This document shows, piece by piece, positions 47,953 through 56,871 of a DNA stretch of 64,000 nt (position 1 is its first letter; every line of letters begins with the position of its first letter). The stretch comes from Novosphingobium album (ex Hu et al. 2023). Lineage in GTDB: Bacteria > Pseudomonadota > Alphaproteobacteria > Sphingomonadales > Sphingomonadaceae. The notes beneath the pieces were generated by a model. It ran no database searches, was not told the origin of the DNA, and worked only from the letters and a program-made list of their open reading frames with translations. The stretch is from the NCBI RefSeq assembly GCF_022832385.1, contig NZ_JALHLE010000018.1, positions 1 through 64,000 on the forward strand. Reading direction: 5' to 3'. The translations under genes and the position numbers were made by a program.

Positions 47953-48268
47953 TTCTGATGCCCTGGTTTCCCCTGAGCGCACGATAATCGAGGCGATTGC
48001 CCTCAAGCGTGCGATCAGTGCCCGCTATAACAGCGCAGAAATGCTGCTGGCCCCCCACCGCCTGTTTTCGCGGCATGGGGAACTGTTCCTCAGCGCTCTC
48101 AACTTGCGCAAGAACTGGCGTTCCGAAGAGGAACGGCGCCTTGGCCATTTCAAGCTCGATGGCCTGTCGGACACGGCGATTACCGAAGACGTCTTTGAAC
48201 CGCTGCCCGCAGATGACAATGGCCTGCCGCGCGAAACCGATCAGGAAGTGTTCTCGATCTACTCCTGA
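47942..48268 (+). CDS. Single WYL-domain protein
   Basis: A 108-residue protein resembling a lone WYL domain: AIALKRAISARYNSAEMLLAPHRLFSRHGELFLSALNLRKNWR, followed by LGHFKLDGLSDTAI. WYL domains usually bind a ligand (nucleotide or nucleic acid) in regulators with a separate HTH; none is present here. It may regulate by binding nucleic acid itself or with a partner. Its start lies inside a perfect inverted repeat. Confidence 0.75.
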   Translation: MHNASDALVSPERTIIEAIALKRAISARYNSAEMLLAPHRLFSRHGELFLSALNLRKNWRSEEERRLGHFKLDGLSDTAITEDVFEPLPADDNGLPRETDQEVFSIYS

Positions 48269-48277
48269 CGGGCGGAG

Positions 48278-49171
48278 CTAACCTGTTGCCGTTTCCGCTG
48301 GCTCCATGCCGTCGAGAGGGGTCTTGCGGCCCGGGCCGCCGCGCACCTGCACGGTCATTTCGCCCAGGCCTTCCATTGCCGCATGCATGACGTCCCCGGG
48401 TGCGACAGGCCCGGTTGAACGAGGCAGAGTGCCGGAGAAGATCACGTCACCGGGGTATAGCGTCATCACCGAGGCGGCATGTTCCACCAAGCCGGCAATG
48501 CCAAGCACGAGATTGGCGGTGGAATCGACCTGCCGGTCCTCGCCATTGACCTTGAGGCAGTAGGACAGGTTGTCCGGATCGGCGATCTCGTCGCGGGTGG
48601 TGAGCCAGGGCCCCATCACACCGTAAGTGTCGAAGCTCTTGCCGAAGCTGGGGAACTCGCTGCCCTGCATGGTCATGTCGAGGCCGATGCAGTACCCGGC
48701 GACGTAGTCGAGCGCCTCGCTGGCCGGGATCTCGGTGCCCTGCTTCCCGATGACGATGGCGATTTCCATTTCGTGGAAGGTGGTGCGCTCGGGCCAGCGC
48801 AGGGTGACGCCATCGGCGGGACCAGCGGCGGCGTTGGTCATCTTGAACAGCAGGCCCAGACGGCGGGGGTGGCCGCCCATTTCGAGCACGATCTTGTGAT
48901 TGCCCGCCCCGCACAGGAACTTGCCCGGATTGGCGACGGGATTGCGGAGCAGGACTGAGGCCACGGGCACGTCGGGGGTCTTTTCGGCAAGGTCCTCCAT
49001 CACCGGCCGCAGGCGTTCGAGATTCGTGATGAAGAGGTCGCCCGGCGGGTAGGGCCAGCGCACATCGGGCAGCATGTCGGCCACGGACGATACGTCGTGC
49101 ACCCGGTTACCGCGCACCACGCCGATCTTCACCGGGCCGTCCGGCGTGTCCTGATAGCGGCAGATCTTCAT
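48278..49171 (-). CDS. Fumarylacetoacetate hydrolase family protein
   Basis: A 297-residue FAH-family enzyme. The metal ligands are in FHEMEIAIVIGKQG (Glu-x-Glu), with the Asp in CIGLDMTMQG and the C-terminal VIFSGTLPRSTGPVAPGDV. It hydrolyses or decarboxylates oxo-diacids from ring cleavage. GGGAGAGG precedes the chosen ATG; a start 60 bp earlier has none. It follows gabD on the same strand, so the two may form one transcript, divergent from the big plus-strand run. Confidence 0.9.
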   Translation of the reverse strand: MKICRYQDTPDGPVKIGVVRGNRVHDVSSVADMLPDVRWPYPPGDLFITNLERLRPVMEDLAEKTPDVPVASVLLRNPVANPGKFLCGAGNHKIVLEMGGHPRRLGLLFKMTNAAAGPADGVTLRWPERTTFHEMEIAIVIGKQGTEIPASEALDYVAGYCIGLDMTMQGSEFPSFGKSFDTYGVMGPWLTTRDEIADPDNLSYCLKVNGEDRQVDSTANLVLGIAGLVEHAASVMTLYPGDVIFSGTLPRSTGPVAPGDVMHAAMEGLGEMTVQVRGGPGRKTPLDGMEPAETATG

Positions 49172-49283
49172 GCGATGTCCTCTCCCTGTGTGTTTGGGAG
49201 AGACCATCGGCCTGCCGGACGCCGGCTGCAAGAACCGGCTGTCCGTCAGGACTGCCCGAGCGTCCAGCCGGACACTCCGAGTG

Positions 49284-50735
49284 TCAGGCGGGGTCGATGC
49301 CCATGCAGAGGTACTTCACCTCCATGTAGTCATCGAGGCCGTAGTGCGAGCCTTCGCGACCGAGGCCCGACTGCTTGACGCCGCCGAACGGCGCGACGGC
49401 GGTCGAGATCAGGCCGGTGTTGATGCCCACCATGCCCGCCTCGATCGCTTCGGCCACGCGCCACACGCGCGACAGATCCTTCGAGTAGAAGTAGCTGGCG
49501 AGGCCGAACTCGGTATCGTTGGCCATGCGGATGGCGTCGGCTTCCTCGGTGAAGCGGATCACGCCTGCGAGCGGGCCGAAAGTCTCCTCGCGCGCCAGTT
49601 TCATCTCGGGCGTCACGTTGGCAACGACGGTGGGGCAGAAATAGGTGCCGCCCAGCTCGCTGCGCTTGCCGCCTGCCAGCAGGGTGGCGCCGCCGCCCAG
49701 CGCGTCCTCAAGGTGTTCCTCGACCTTCTCGACCGCCTTTTCGTCGATCATCGCACCGATCTGCGAGCCCTCGTCCATCGAATAACCGACCTTCATCGCA
49801 TTGACGCGCGCGGCGAGCTTGGTGACGAACTCGTCGTAGACGCCGTCCTGCACGTAGAAGCGGTTGGTGCAAACGCAGGTCTGCCCGCCATTGCGGAACT
49901 TGGAGATCATCGCGCCTTCGATCGCAGCATCGACGTCGGCATCGTCAAACACGAGGAACGGCGCGTTGCCGCCCAGTTCCATCGAACACTTCTTGATGGT
50001 CTCGGCGCACTCGCGCAGCAGGTCGCGGCCGATCTCGGTTGAACCGGTGAAGGTGACCTTGGCGACTTTCGGGTTGCGGGTGAGTTCTGAACCGATCTGG
50101 CCCGCGCTGCCGGTCACCACGTTGACCACGCCCGCCGGGATGCCCGCCATCTCGCACAGCTGGGCGATGGCAAGCGCCGAATAGGGGGTGGCCGAGGCCG
50201 GCTTGATCACGACGGTGCAGCCCGCGGCCAGTGCCGGGCCGAGCTTGCGGGTGATCATTGCGTTGGGGAAGTTCCACGGTGTGATCGCGGCGACGACGCC
50301 GACCGGCTGCTTCAGTACGACGATGCGCTTGTCGCCCTGATGGCTGGGGATCACGTCGCCATAGGCGCGCTTGCCCTCTTCGGCGAACCATTCGATGAAG
50401 CTGGCGCCATAGACGATCTCGCCCTTGCCCTCGGCGAATGGCTTGCCCTGTTCGCGGCTGAGCAGTTCGCCCAGTTCGTCCTGGTGCGCCATCATCAGGT
50501 CGAACAGCTTGCGCATCATCCCGGCACGTTCGCCGGCAGTCCTGGCGCGCCAGGCGGGAAGCGCGGCTTCGGCGGCGTCGATCGCGCGAGCCGTTTCGGC
50601 TGCGCCCATCTTCGGCACCGTGCCCAGAACCTTGCCCGTGCCGGGATCGACGACGTCGAACGCGGCTCCGGAATCGGCATCGCACCACTTGCCGTCGATG
50701 TAGCACTGCTGCTTGAGGAAGTCGGTGTAAGCCAT
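49284..50735 (-). CDS. gabD: NAD(P)-dependent succinate-semialdehyde dehydrogenase-like ALDH
   Basis: A 483-residue aldehyde dehydrogenase. The catalytic Cys is in GGQTCVCTN and the Glu in SMELGGNAPF. PWNFPNAMITRKLGPALAAGCTVVIKPAS and GGVKQSGLGREGSHYGLDDYMEVKYLCM are typical of the GabD group. It oxidises succinate semialdehyde or a similar aldehyde. I chose the ATG that begins MAYTDFLKQQ with GAGGA upstream. Divergent from the aldehyde dehydrogenase at 50968. Confidence 0.9.
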   Translation of the reverse strand: MAYTDFLKQQCYIDGKWCDADSGAAFDVVDPGTGKVLGTVPKMGAAETARAIDAAEAALPAWRARTAGERAGMMRKLFDLMMAHQDELGELLSREQGKPFAEGKGEIVYGASFIEWFAEEGKRAYGDVIPSHQGDKRIVVLKQPVGVVAAITPWNFPNAMITRKLGPALAAGCTVVIKPASATPYSALAIAQLCEMAGIPAGVVNVVTGSAGQIGSELTRNPKVAKVTFTGSTEIGRDLLRECAETIKKCSMELGGNAPFLVFDDADVDAAIEGAMISKFRNGGQTCVCTNRFYVQDGVYDEFVTKLAARVNAMKVGYSMDEGSQIGAMIDEKAVEKVEEHLEDALGGGATLLAGGKRSELGGTYFCPTVVANVTPEMKLAREETFGPLAGVIRFTEEADAIRMANDTEFGLASYFYSKDLSRVWRVAEAIEAGMVGINTGLISTAVAPFGGVKQSGLGREGSHYGLDDYMEVKYLCMGIDPA

Positions 50736-50888
50736 GTCTCGCGGGTCCTCTTCTGATTCCTGCCCACCCATCCTTTGCGGGATAGCGGTTTCGGCGATTG
50801 GCATAGGGATGACCCCTTGCCGTGACAACTGCCCAACTAGGGTGAGCCGGTCTCTCCTGCATCCCCTGACAAGCGAGAGGTTCGCCGA

Positions 50889-50917
50889 TTGACGTGTGGC
50901 CGCAGCTCGGCTAGTCT
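50889..50917 (+). promoter_or_regulatory. Sigma70 promoter of the catabolic run
   Basis: TTGACG and TAGTCT are spaced exactly 17 nt apart, about 50 bp before the first gene. Confidence 0.6.
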
Positions 50918-50924
50918 CCCATCC

Positions 50925-50953
50925 GAATAATAATTCACAATCCCGAATTAATT
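50925..50953 (+). promoter_or_regulatory. Operator-like AT-rich repeats at the promoter start site
   Basis: GAAT-AATA-ATTC, a small inverted repeat, is followed by GAATTAATT, just at the predicted transcription start of the plus-strand run. They look like binding sites for a repressor; none is encoded nearby. Confidence 0.4.
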
Positions 50954-50967
50954 GAGGGAGAGGACCT

Positions 50968-52425
50968 CTGGATTACGCAGCCTATATTGACGGTGCCTTC
51001 GTCAAGGGCGAGGGGACGCGCTTCGTGGTCGAAAACCCGTCGGACGAATCAGTCGTGGCCGAAGTGCAGGGCGTCTCCGCCACACAGGCCGATGCGGCGA
51101 TTGCCGCCGCGCGCCGGGCTTTCGATGACGGTGGCTGGTCCGGCCTCCCGATGAAGGAGCGCGCCGTTTACATGACGCGCTATGGCGAAGCGCTGCGCAA
51201 GCGTACCGACGTGCTCAGGGACTGTGCCGTTGCGGAAGCCGGGTGCCCCGTTTCGTCGATGGTGATGGGCGCGCAGGTTCATGCGCCGCTGCGCATGACC
51301 GACGAGATCATCGACCTGTTCCTGCGCCTGCCCGAGCATGAAGAAAACCCGCTGCCGATGCACGAGCGGGCGAATGCCTATTTCACCGTCCAGAGCCTGA
51401 AGCGCTGGACCCCGCTCGGCGTGGTCTCCGCGATCAGTGCCTACAACGTGCCGTTCTACACCGCCTTCTGGAAAGTCGTGCCCGCGCTGATGGCGGGGGA
51501 TACCGTGATCCTGCGGCCCAATCCGCTGACGCCGATTTCCTCGATGGTCTTCGCCGAGGCCGCGGACGAGGCGGGCCTGCCCAAGGGCGTGCTCAATGTG
51601 ATCGTCGAGCAAGGCCTTGAAGGCGGGCTTGCCATGACCACGGACGACCGCGTCGATATGGTCAGCTTCACCGGATCGTGCACCGTGGGTGCCAAGGTGG
51701 CCGAGCAGACCGCGCCCACGCTCAAGCGGCTGGTGCTCGAACTGGGCGGCAAGTCGGCACAGATCTACTTGCCCGATGCAGTGGGGCGGGCTGCGTCGGC
51801 TGCGTTTTCGGTCTGCACGGCGCACGCGGGGCAGGGCTGCGTGCTCGGCACGCGCGTCTTCGTGCCGGAAGAGAACAAGGCAGAGGTGCTCGACGGCATG
51901 GCGAAGATGCTCTCCGGCGTGAAGATCGGTCCGGCCAGCGATCCCGCAACCCAGCTTGGGCCGGTTATCAGCGCCGCCCAGCGCGACCGCTGCGAACACT
52001 TCACGAACGCGGCTGTCGCGGCGGGCGGCAAGGTCGTCTGCGGCGGCAAGCGGCCCGAAGGCCTGGACAAGGGGTACTATTGGGAACCCACCGTGCTCGA
52101 CCTGCCCGACAACAGGAACCCCGCCGCGCAGGAGGAGATCTTCGGCCCGGTGATCGGGGTGATCGGCTACCGCGATCTCGACCATGCGGTGGAGATGGCC
52201 AATGACAGCAAGTTTGGCCTGTCCGGCTGGGTGCACGGGGCGGACAAGGTGAAGTCACTCGAAGTCGGCCTGAAGATCCGCAGCGGCGCGGTGAACGTCA
52301 ACGGCGCGGTGATGTCGAGCTATGCCAGTGGCGGCGGGATCAAGATGAGCGGCATTGGCCGCGAGCGCGGCATCGAAGGCCTGCGCGAATTCCAGATGAT
52401 GACCACGCTGAACATCGGCGGGTAA
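50968..52425 (+). CDS. Aldehyde dehydrogenase (probable CTG start)
   Basis: A 485-residue NAD(P)-dependent aldehyde dehydrogenase. The catalytic Cys lies in HAGQGCVLGTR and the Glu in VLELGGKSAQ; GGIKMSGIGRERGIEGLREFQMMTTL ends it. The conserved N-terminal strand DYAAYIDGAFVKGEG lies upstream of the first ATG/GTG-type start (GTG 51025), and the only candidate codon ahead of it is CTG, preceded by GAGGGAGAGG. An in-frame stop lies 15 bp before the CTG. The substrate aldehyde is unknown. First gene of the run. Confidence 0.85.
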   Translation: MDYAAYIDGAFVKGEGTRFVVENPSDESVVAEVQGVSATQADAAIAAARRAFDDGGWSGLPMKERAVYMTRYGEALRKRTDVLRDCAVAEAGCPVSSMVMGAQVHAPLRMTDEIIDLFLRLPEHEENPLPMHERANAYFTVQSLKRWTPLGVVSAISAYNVPFYTAFWKVVPALMAGDTVILRPNPLTPISSMVFAEAADEAGLPKGVLNVIVEQGLEGGLAMTTDDRVDMVSFTGSCTVGAKVAEQTAPTLKRLVLELGGKSAQIYLPDAVGRAASAAFSVCTAHAGQGCVLGTRVFVPEENKAEVLDGMAKMLSGVKIGPASDPATQLGPVISAAQRDRCEHFTNAAVAAGGKVVCGGKRPEGLDKGYYWEPTVLDLPDNRNPAAQEEIFGPVIGVIGYRDLDHAVEMANDSKFGLSGWVHGADKVKSLEVGLKIRSGAVNVNGAVMSSYASGGGIKMSGIGRERGIEGLREFQMMTTLNIGG

Positions 52426-52444
52426 CAACACAACAAGGGATGGG

Positions 52445-53248
52445 ATGATGGAAGGACTGGTTCAGGGCAAAGTGGTGCTCATCACGGGCGCGGGCTCGGG
52501 TGTCGGGCGTGCAGCGTGCCTGCTGTTCAGCGAGCATGGCGCAAAGGTCGTCGCGGCTGACATCAATGGCGGCAACGCCGGGGAAACCGCGCAGGCAGTG
52601 CGCGGTGCGGGCGGCGAATGCGTTGCCGTGACCTGCAACGTGGCTGATCCGGCTTCGGTCGATGCCGCCGTGGCCAAGGCCGTGGACAGCTTCGGGCGGC
52701 TGGATGCGATCTACAACAACGCGGGCATCACCATTCTGCCGGTCCCGGGCAAAGGCATGAAATCGCTGGTCGATTGCGATCCCGAAGAGATGAAGCGGGT
52801 TGAGGACGTCAACATCAACGGCGTCATCTACGGCAGCCAGGCGGCGATCCGCCAGTTCGAGAAGCAGGGGACCGGCGGAACCATCGTGAGCACCGCGTCG
52901 GTGGCCGGCCTCATGGGCTATGGCGGCGTGCTTTATGGCACCACCAAGGGCGCGGTCGTGCAGTTCACCCGCGCGCTGGCCATCGAAGTCGCCGACAAGG
53001 GCATTCGCGTCAACGCGGTGTGTCCGGCGGGGATGCTCACCCACTATGCAGGGATGGACCCCGACAGCGAGCACCGCGACCGTATTCTGGAAGGCATGGG
53101 CAAGGCCCATCCGCTGGGCAAGGCGATCGACGCGCGCGACACGGCGGCGGCGGCGTTGTTCCTCTGCTCGGATCTCGCATCGAATATCACCGGCGTGAAC
53201 CTGCCGGTCGACGGCGGTCTCTACGCGGGCCGCAAGATAGGAGGCTGA
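52445..53248 (+). CDS. Short-chain dehydrogenase/reductase
   Basis: A 267-residue SDR. Motifs are GAGSGVGRAACLLF, NNAGI, the Ser strand IVSTASVAGLMGYGG and catalytic YGTTK. AADINGG (Asp after strand 2) fits NAD. The C-terminal YAGRKIGG is normal. A doublet ATGATG starts it. It lies 19 bp after the aldehyde dehydrogenase and 4 bp before the P450, so they are co-transcribed; it may oxidise the alcohol made by the P450. Confidence 0.9.
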   Translation: MMEGLVQGKVVLITGAGSGVGRAACLLFSEHGAKVVAADINGGNAGETAQAVRGAGGECVAVTCNVADPASVDAAVAKAVDSFGRLDAIYNNAGITILPVPGKGMKSLVDCDPEEMKRVEDVNINGVIYGSQAAIRQFEKQGTGGTIVSTASVAGLMGYGGVLYGTTKGAVVQFTRALAIEVADKGIRVNAVCPAGMLTHYAGMDPDSEHRDRILEGMGKAHPLGKAIDARDTAAAALFLCSDLASNITGVNLPVDGGLYAGRKIGG

Positions 53249-53252
53249 AGCC

Positions 53253-54569
53253 ATGGCAAGCTGTCCGGTAACCGGGAAGAACTCGAACGCGCTCGCGTCG
53301 CTGATGAGCGACAACCCGCGCTATGCCGAAATGTTCGACGTCGACAAGGAAACCGCCAACAGCGGCGTGGACCTGACGCGCGATTATACCGATGACATGA
53401 ACCGGCTGCGCGACAAGGCGCCGGTGCAGAAAGGCTCGCTGCGGGCGCTGCTGGGCGCGCAGGACATCGACCACAACGATGTCCCGCGCGATCAGTACAC
53501 CTTCTTTTCCTACCGCGCCTGCGAGATCGGCTTCCGCGAGAACCAGCTGTTCTCCTCGGAAGGGTACAACGAAAGTCCGGGCGTGCGCACGGTCGGCACC
53601 ACGATCCTGTCGATGATCGGCAAGCCGCACAAGCGCCTGCGTTCGGCCGCGCAGCCGCTGTTCAAGCGCCCCAAGGTGCTCGACTGGTGGAACAAGCGCT
53701 GGATCGGGGAGACGGTCGATGCCCTGCTCGACCGCCTGCTTGACGAGGACGCGGTCGATCTCAACACCGAGCTGTGCGCGCGGCTGCCGATGGCGATCGT
53801 CACGCGCGCGATCGGCCTCGAAGGCGAGGACGTGATCGAATTCCGCTACCAGCTCACCCGCGCCACTTTCGGCGCGGCGAAGCTGCCGCCCGAGGAAGCC
53901 GCGGCGTCGCGGGCGCTGGTCGACAAGACCCTGCGCGATCTCATCGCCGACAACGCGCGCCAGCCCGGCGACAACCTGATCGCGGGGCTGATCGCCGCCG
54001 AAATCGTCGACGAGGATACCGGCGACAAGCGCAGCCTGACCGAGGACGAGATTTTCGGTTACTGCAAGCTGGCGATCTTCGCGGGCGGCGGCACCACCTG
54101 GCGCCAGCTCGGCATCACCATCGATGCCCTGATGAACCACTACCAGTTCTGGGAAGCCTGCCGCGAGGACCGCAAGCTGATCGATCTCGCGGTCGAGGAA
54201 TCGCTGCGCTGGCGCGCGACAGACCCGGTCTTCCCGCGCGTCTGCACGGCGGATACCGTGGTGGAGGGCGTGCCCGTGCCCGAAGGCGTGCGCGTGAACC
54301 TGTGCCTGGGCGCGGCGAACCACGATCCGACGGTGTTCAAGAACCCGGAAGCCTACGATATCTTCCGCAAGAAAGAGCATCACATGGGTTTCGGCTTCGG
54401 GCCGCACCGGTGCCTGGGCATGGATGTCGCCCGGCAGGAGATGATCGTCGCCATAAATGGCCTGATGGACCGCTTCCCGCACATGAAGCTCGACCCGGAC
54501 AAGCCGAAGCCGGAATTCCGCGGCCTCGACCATCGCGGCATGTCGGCGGTCACGGTACGGCTCAAATGA
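53253..54569 (+). CDS. Cytochrome P450
   Basis: A 438-residue soluble bacterial P450. The heme loop is FGFGPHRCLG with Cys387; the ExxR pair is Glu316-Arg319. The I-helix reads AGGGTT (277-282) in place of the usual AG-x-[DE]-TT, so the acidic residue of the acid-alcohol proton relay is Gly. It should hydroxylate or otherwise oxidise the pathway substrate. No ferredoxin or reductase gene is beside it. It overlaps the next gene by 4 bp. Confidence 0.93.
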   Translation: MASCPVTGKNSNALASLMSDNPRYAEMFDVDKETANSGVDLTRDYTDDMNRLRDKAPVQKGSLRALLGAQDIDHNDVPRDQYTFFSYRACEIGFRENQLFSSEGYNESPGVRTVGTTILSMIGKPHKRLRSAAQPLFKRPKVLDWWNKRWIGETVDALLDRLLDEDAVDLNTELCARLPMAIVTRAIGLEGEDVIEFRYQLTRATFGAAKLPPEEAAASRALVDKTLRDLIADNARQPGDNLIAGLIAAEIVDEDTGDKRSLTEDEIFGYCKLAIFAGGGTTWRQLGITIDALMNHYQFWEACREDRKLIDLAVEESLRWRATDPVFPRVCTADTVVEGVPVPEGVRVNLCLGAANHDPTVFKNPEAYDIFRKKEHHMGFGFGPHRCLGMDVARQEMIVAINGLMDRFPHMKLDPDKPKPEFRGLDHRGMSAVTVRLK

Positions 54570-55603
54570 ACGGCACAATGAAGCAGGTCGTTCTGGCCGC
54601 CTACGCAAAAGGCAATCCCAAGCCCTCCGACTTCCGTATCGAGCAGGTGCCGGTTCCCGAAGCGGGCGACCGGGAAATCCTGCTCCGGACGCTCTACATT
54701 GCCGTCGATCCGCTGATCCGCTTTTCGCTCGATGAAAGCCTGTTGTCGGGTGCGAGCCGGATGGAGCTGGGCGCGGTGATGGTCGGTCCGGCGGTCTGCC
54801 AGGTCGTGGCGTCCAACCACCCTGACTACGCGCCCGGCGACTTCGTGGAAGGGCGCACGCCCTGGGCAGAGCAGGCTGTCGTTGCCCCCGACCAGTCGGA
54901 CTATCGCGGGCCGCCGCGCAAGCTCGACCCGTCGCTGGCGCCCGTCTCGACCGCGCTTGGCGCGCTGGGCGGGCCGGGGCAGACCGCCTATGAAGGCGTG
55001 GTCAATGTCGGGCGGCTCAAGGCGGGCGAAACCATTGTCATTTCCGCCGCCGCCGGGGCGGTGGGATCGATGGCCGGGCAGATCGCCAAGGCACTGGGCG
55101 CCCGTGCGGTCGGCATTGCCGGAGGCGCGGCCAAGTGCCAGGCGCTGCTAGATCTCGGCTTCGATGCCGTGGCCGATTACAAGGCGCCCGATTTCGCAGA
55201 CCAGCTCAAGGCGGCACTGCCCGAAGGCGCGGACGTCTATTTCGAGAATGTCGGCGGCGACGTGACCCTTGCCGTGCTGCCGCTGCTCAAGCGCGGGGCG
55301 CGGATGCCGATGTGCGGCTTCATCGCCTATTACGGTATCGGTATGGAAGGGCCAGGACCGGACCATCTGCCCGGCTTCTACCGCCACATCATGTCGAAGG
55401 GGCTCGAGATAAAGGGATTCGCCGGAATTTTTGCGGGCCAGAAGGGGCTCGACGATATCGCGGGCTGGATGAAAGAAGGCAAAATCCGCTTCCCCGAGTC
55501 CGTCGTCGAAGGCATTGACGCGGCTCCGCAGGCCTTCTCCAGTGTGTTTTCGGGGCATGACCACATTGGCAAGCTGTTGGTGCGTGTTGCACCGGACACT
55601 TGA
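54566..55603 (+). CDS. MDR-family NADP-dependent oxidoreductase
   Basis: A 345-residue zinc-independent medium-chain reductase of the leukotriene B4/prostaglandin reductase (CurA-like) type. The cofactor loop is SAAAGAVGSMAGQIAKALGARAVGIAGG and the motif YFENVGG is typical. It usually reduces an alkenal or enone C=C bond. Start ATGA overlaps the P450 stop by 4 bp, so expression is coupled. A second in-frame ATG 12 bp on is possible. Confidence 0.87.
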   Translation: MNGTMKQVVLAAYAKGNPKPSDFRIEQVPVPEAGDREILLRTLYIAVDPLIRFSLDESLLSGASRMELGAVMVGPAVCQVVASNHPDYAPGDFVEGRTPWAEQAVVAPDQSDYRGPPRKLDPSLAPVSTALGALGGPGQTAYEGVVNVGRLKAGETIVISAAAGAVGSMAGQIAKALGARAVGIAGGAAKCQALLDLGFDAVADYKAPDFADQLKAALPEGADVYFENVGGDVTLAVLPLLKRGARMPMCGFIAYYGIGMEGPGPDHLPGFYRHIMSKGLEIKGFAGIFAGQKGLDDIAGWMKEGKIRFPESVVEGIDAAPQAFSSVFSGHDHIGKLLVRVAPDT

Positions 55604-55631
55604 TTGACATTCGTCCAGGGGCCAGCTTGGC

Positions 55632-56657
55632 ATGATGGATATCGAGACTCTGCCCCCGCCGCCGCGTTCCACGGCCAATCCGGCGCCGGTTCGTGCGGCC
55701 AATTCGGTGCGCCGCACTACCAGCATCGACGTGTCCTGGCCCGACGGGATCGATGGCCAGCGACTCTTCATTGGCGCCGCCCGCGACGTGCTGACCCCTG
55801 CCGGCGGCGGCGTGCCGCGCGTGGTTGCTCAGGGGGGCTATCGGGCGCGGCTCAAGGAAGACAAGACGATCACGGAGATCAGCACGGATCCCATCCACGA
55901 GGGCGTTCCGCAGCTGGTGGGCGCAAAGGCAGGCGGTCACTTGCGCATGCTGCTGGGCGAAGTGATGCCCGACCTGATCGCGCAGACCCATCCGCTCTAT
56001 CTGGTGCTGGACGACTTGTCGGGCTCAGCGCTGGTTTCGGCCTTCGCCTGGTCGCAGTGGTATCCCGACTGGGCCGAGAAGATCCGTCAGCGCATTGGCG
56101 AGGAAGAGCACGCCAGACTGATGACCCAGCGCGTCAATGTCTGCTGGGGCCTGCAGGAAGGCCACAGCGGGGTGCAGCCCGGTGGGCCGCCGAAGAACGT
56201 TGCGGATGCCGACGCGGGCGATGTGCGCAATCCCGAGGACCCGCACGGCTGGCACGACCTGTCGGACAGCGAAGGCCCCGGCTTCCGCCGCGCGCGCCGC
56301 ATTGACGTGGTGCGTGACGAGGCCGCGGGCGTCCTGCGAATCGACTCCGCCTTTCAGGACAGCGCCACGAAGCCCGATGGCGGACGCATCGCCATCCACG
56401 AATACCTGCTGCGCGCCACCGTCGATATCGACACGCTGGAAGTTCTCTCGATCGAGCCCGAGGCGCGCATTTTGCCGTTCTCCGAATGCCCGGGCGCGAT
56501 TGCCAACACCCAGCGGCTGGTGGGCCGCAAGCTGCCTGACATTCGCGATGAAGTGTTGGCGCAGCTGCGCGGGCCGGAAGGCTGCACGCACCTCAACGAC
56601 GCTCTGCGTGCACTGGCCGATGTGCCGGAACTGGCGGCGGAACTTCAGACGCAATAA
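55632..56657 (+). CDS. DUF2889 family protein
   Basis: A 341-residue protein of DUF2889, a family of unknown function. Visible family segments are RRIDVVRDEAAGVLRIDSAFQDS, EYLLRATVDIDTLEVLSIE and the C-terminal GPEGCTHLNDALRALADVPEL. A short Pro-rich N-terminus precedes it. It has no signal peptide. It follows the MDR gene by 28 bp and precedes the giant oxidoreductase by 214 bp, so it belongs to this pathway by position. Confidence 0.83.
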   Translation: MMDIETLPPPPRSTANPAPVRAANSVRRTTSIDVSWPDGIDGQRLFIGAARDVLTPAGGGVPRVVAQGGYRARLKEDKTITEISTDPIHEGVPQLVGAKAGGHLRMLLGEVMPDLIAQTHPLYLVLDDLSGSALVSAFAWSQWYPDWAEKIRQRIGEEEHARLMTQRVNVCWGLQEGHSGVQPGGPPKNVADADAGDVRNPEDPHGWHDLSDSEGPGFRRARRIDVVRDEAAGVLRIDSAFQDSATKPDGGRIAIHEYLLRATVDIDTLEVLSIEPEARILPFSECPGAIANTQRLVGRKLPDIRDEVLAQLRGPEGCTHLNDALRALADVPELAAELQTQ

Positions 56658-56740
56658 ACCCACCTCCAATCCCTCTCGCAAGCGGGAGGGGAGTGAGACT
56701 TGCCGAGCCGCAGGTGAGGCTAGTCGCGACGGGGTGGGCT
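56658..56740. repeat. Palindromic intergenic repeat
   Basis: CCCTCTCGC and GCGGGAGGG form a near-perfect stem (one G-T pair) at 56671-56690, within a GC-rich stretch flanked by CCCACC on the left and GGTGGG on the right. It looks like a dispersed sphingomonad palindrome and could also act as an internal processing hairpin. Confidence 0.55.
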
Positions 56741-56871
56741 TTTGCGCGCGCGTTCGCGCTCATTGCCGCAACCCCTTTTGACCGCCACGGCGCAAGGTCC
56801 GTGCAGCCCTTGCGCACCGACGCGCCATCTGAAAGGCCCGGCAAAGAACCAGAATTAGCCGGGGGAATGCG

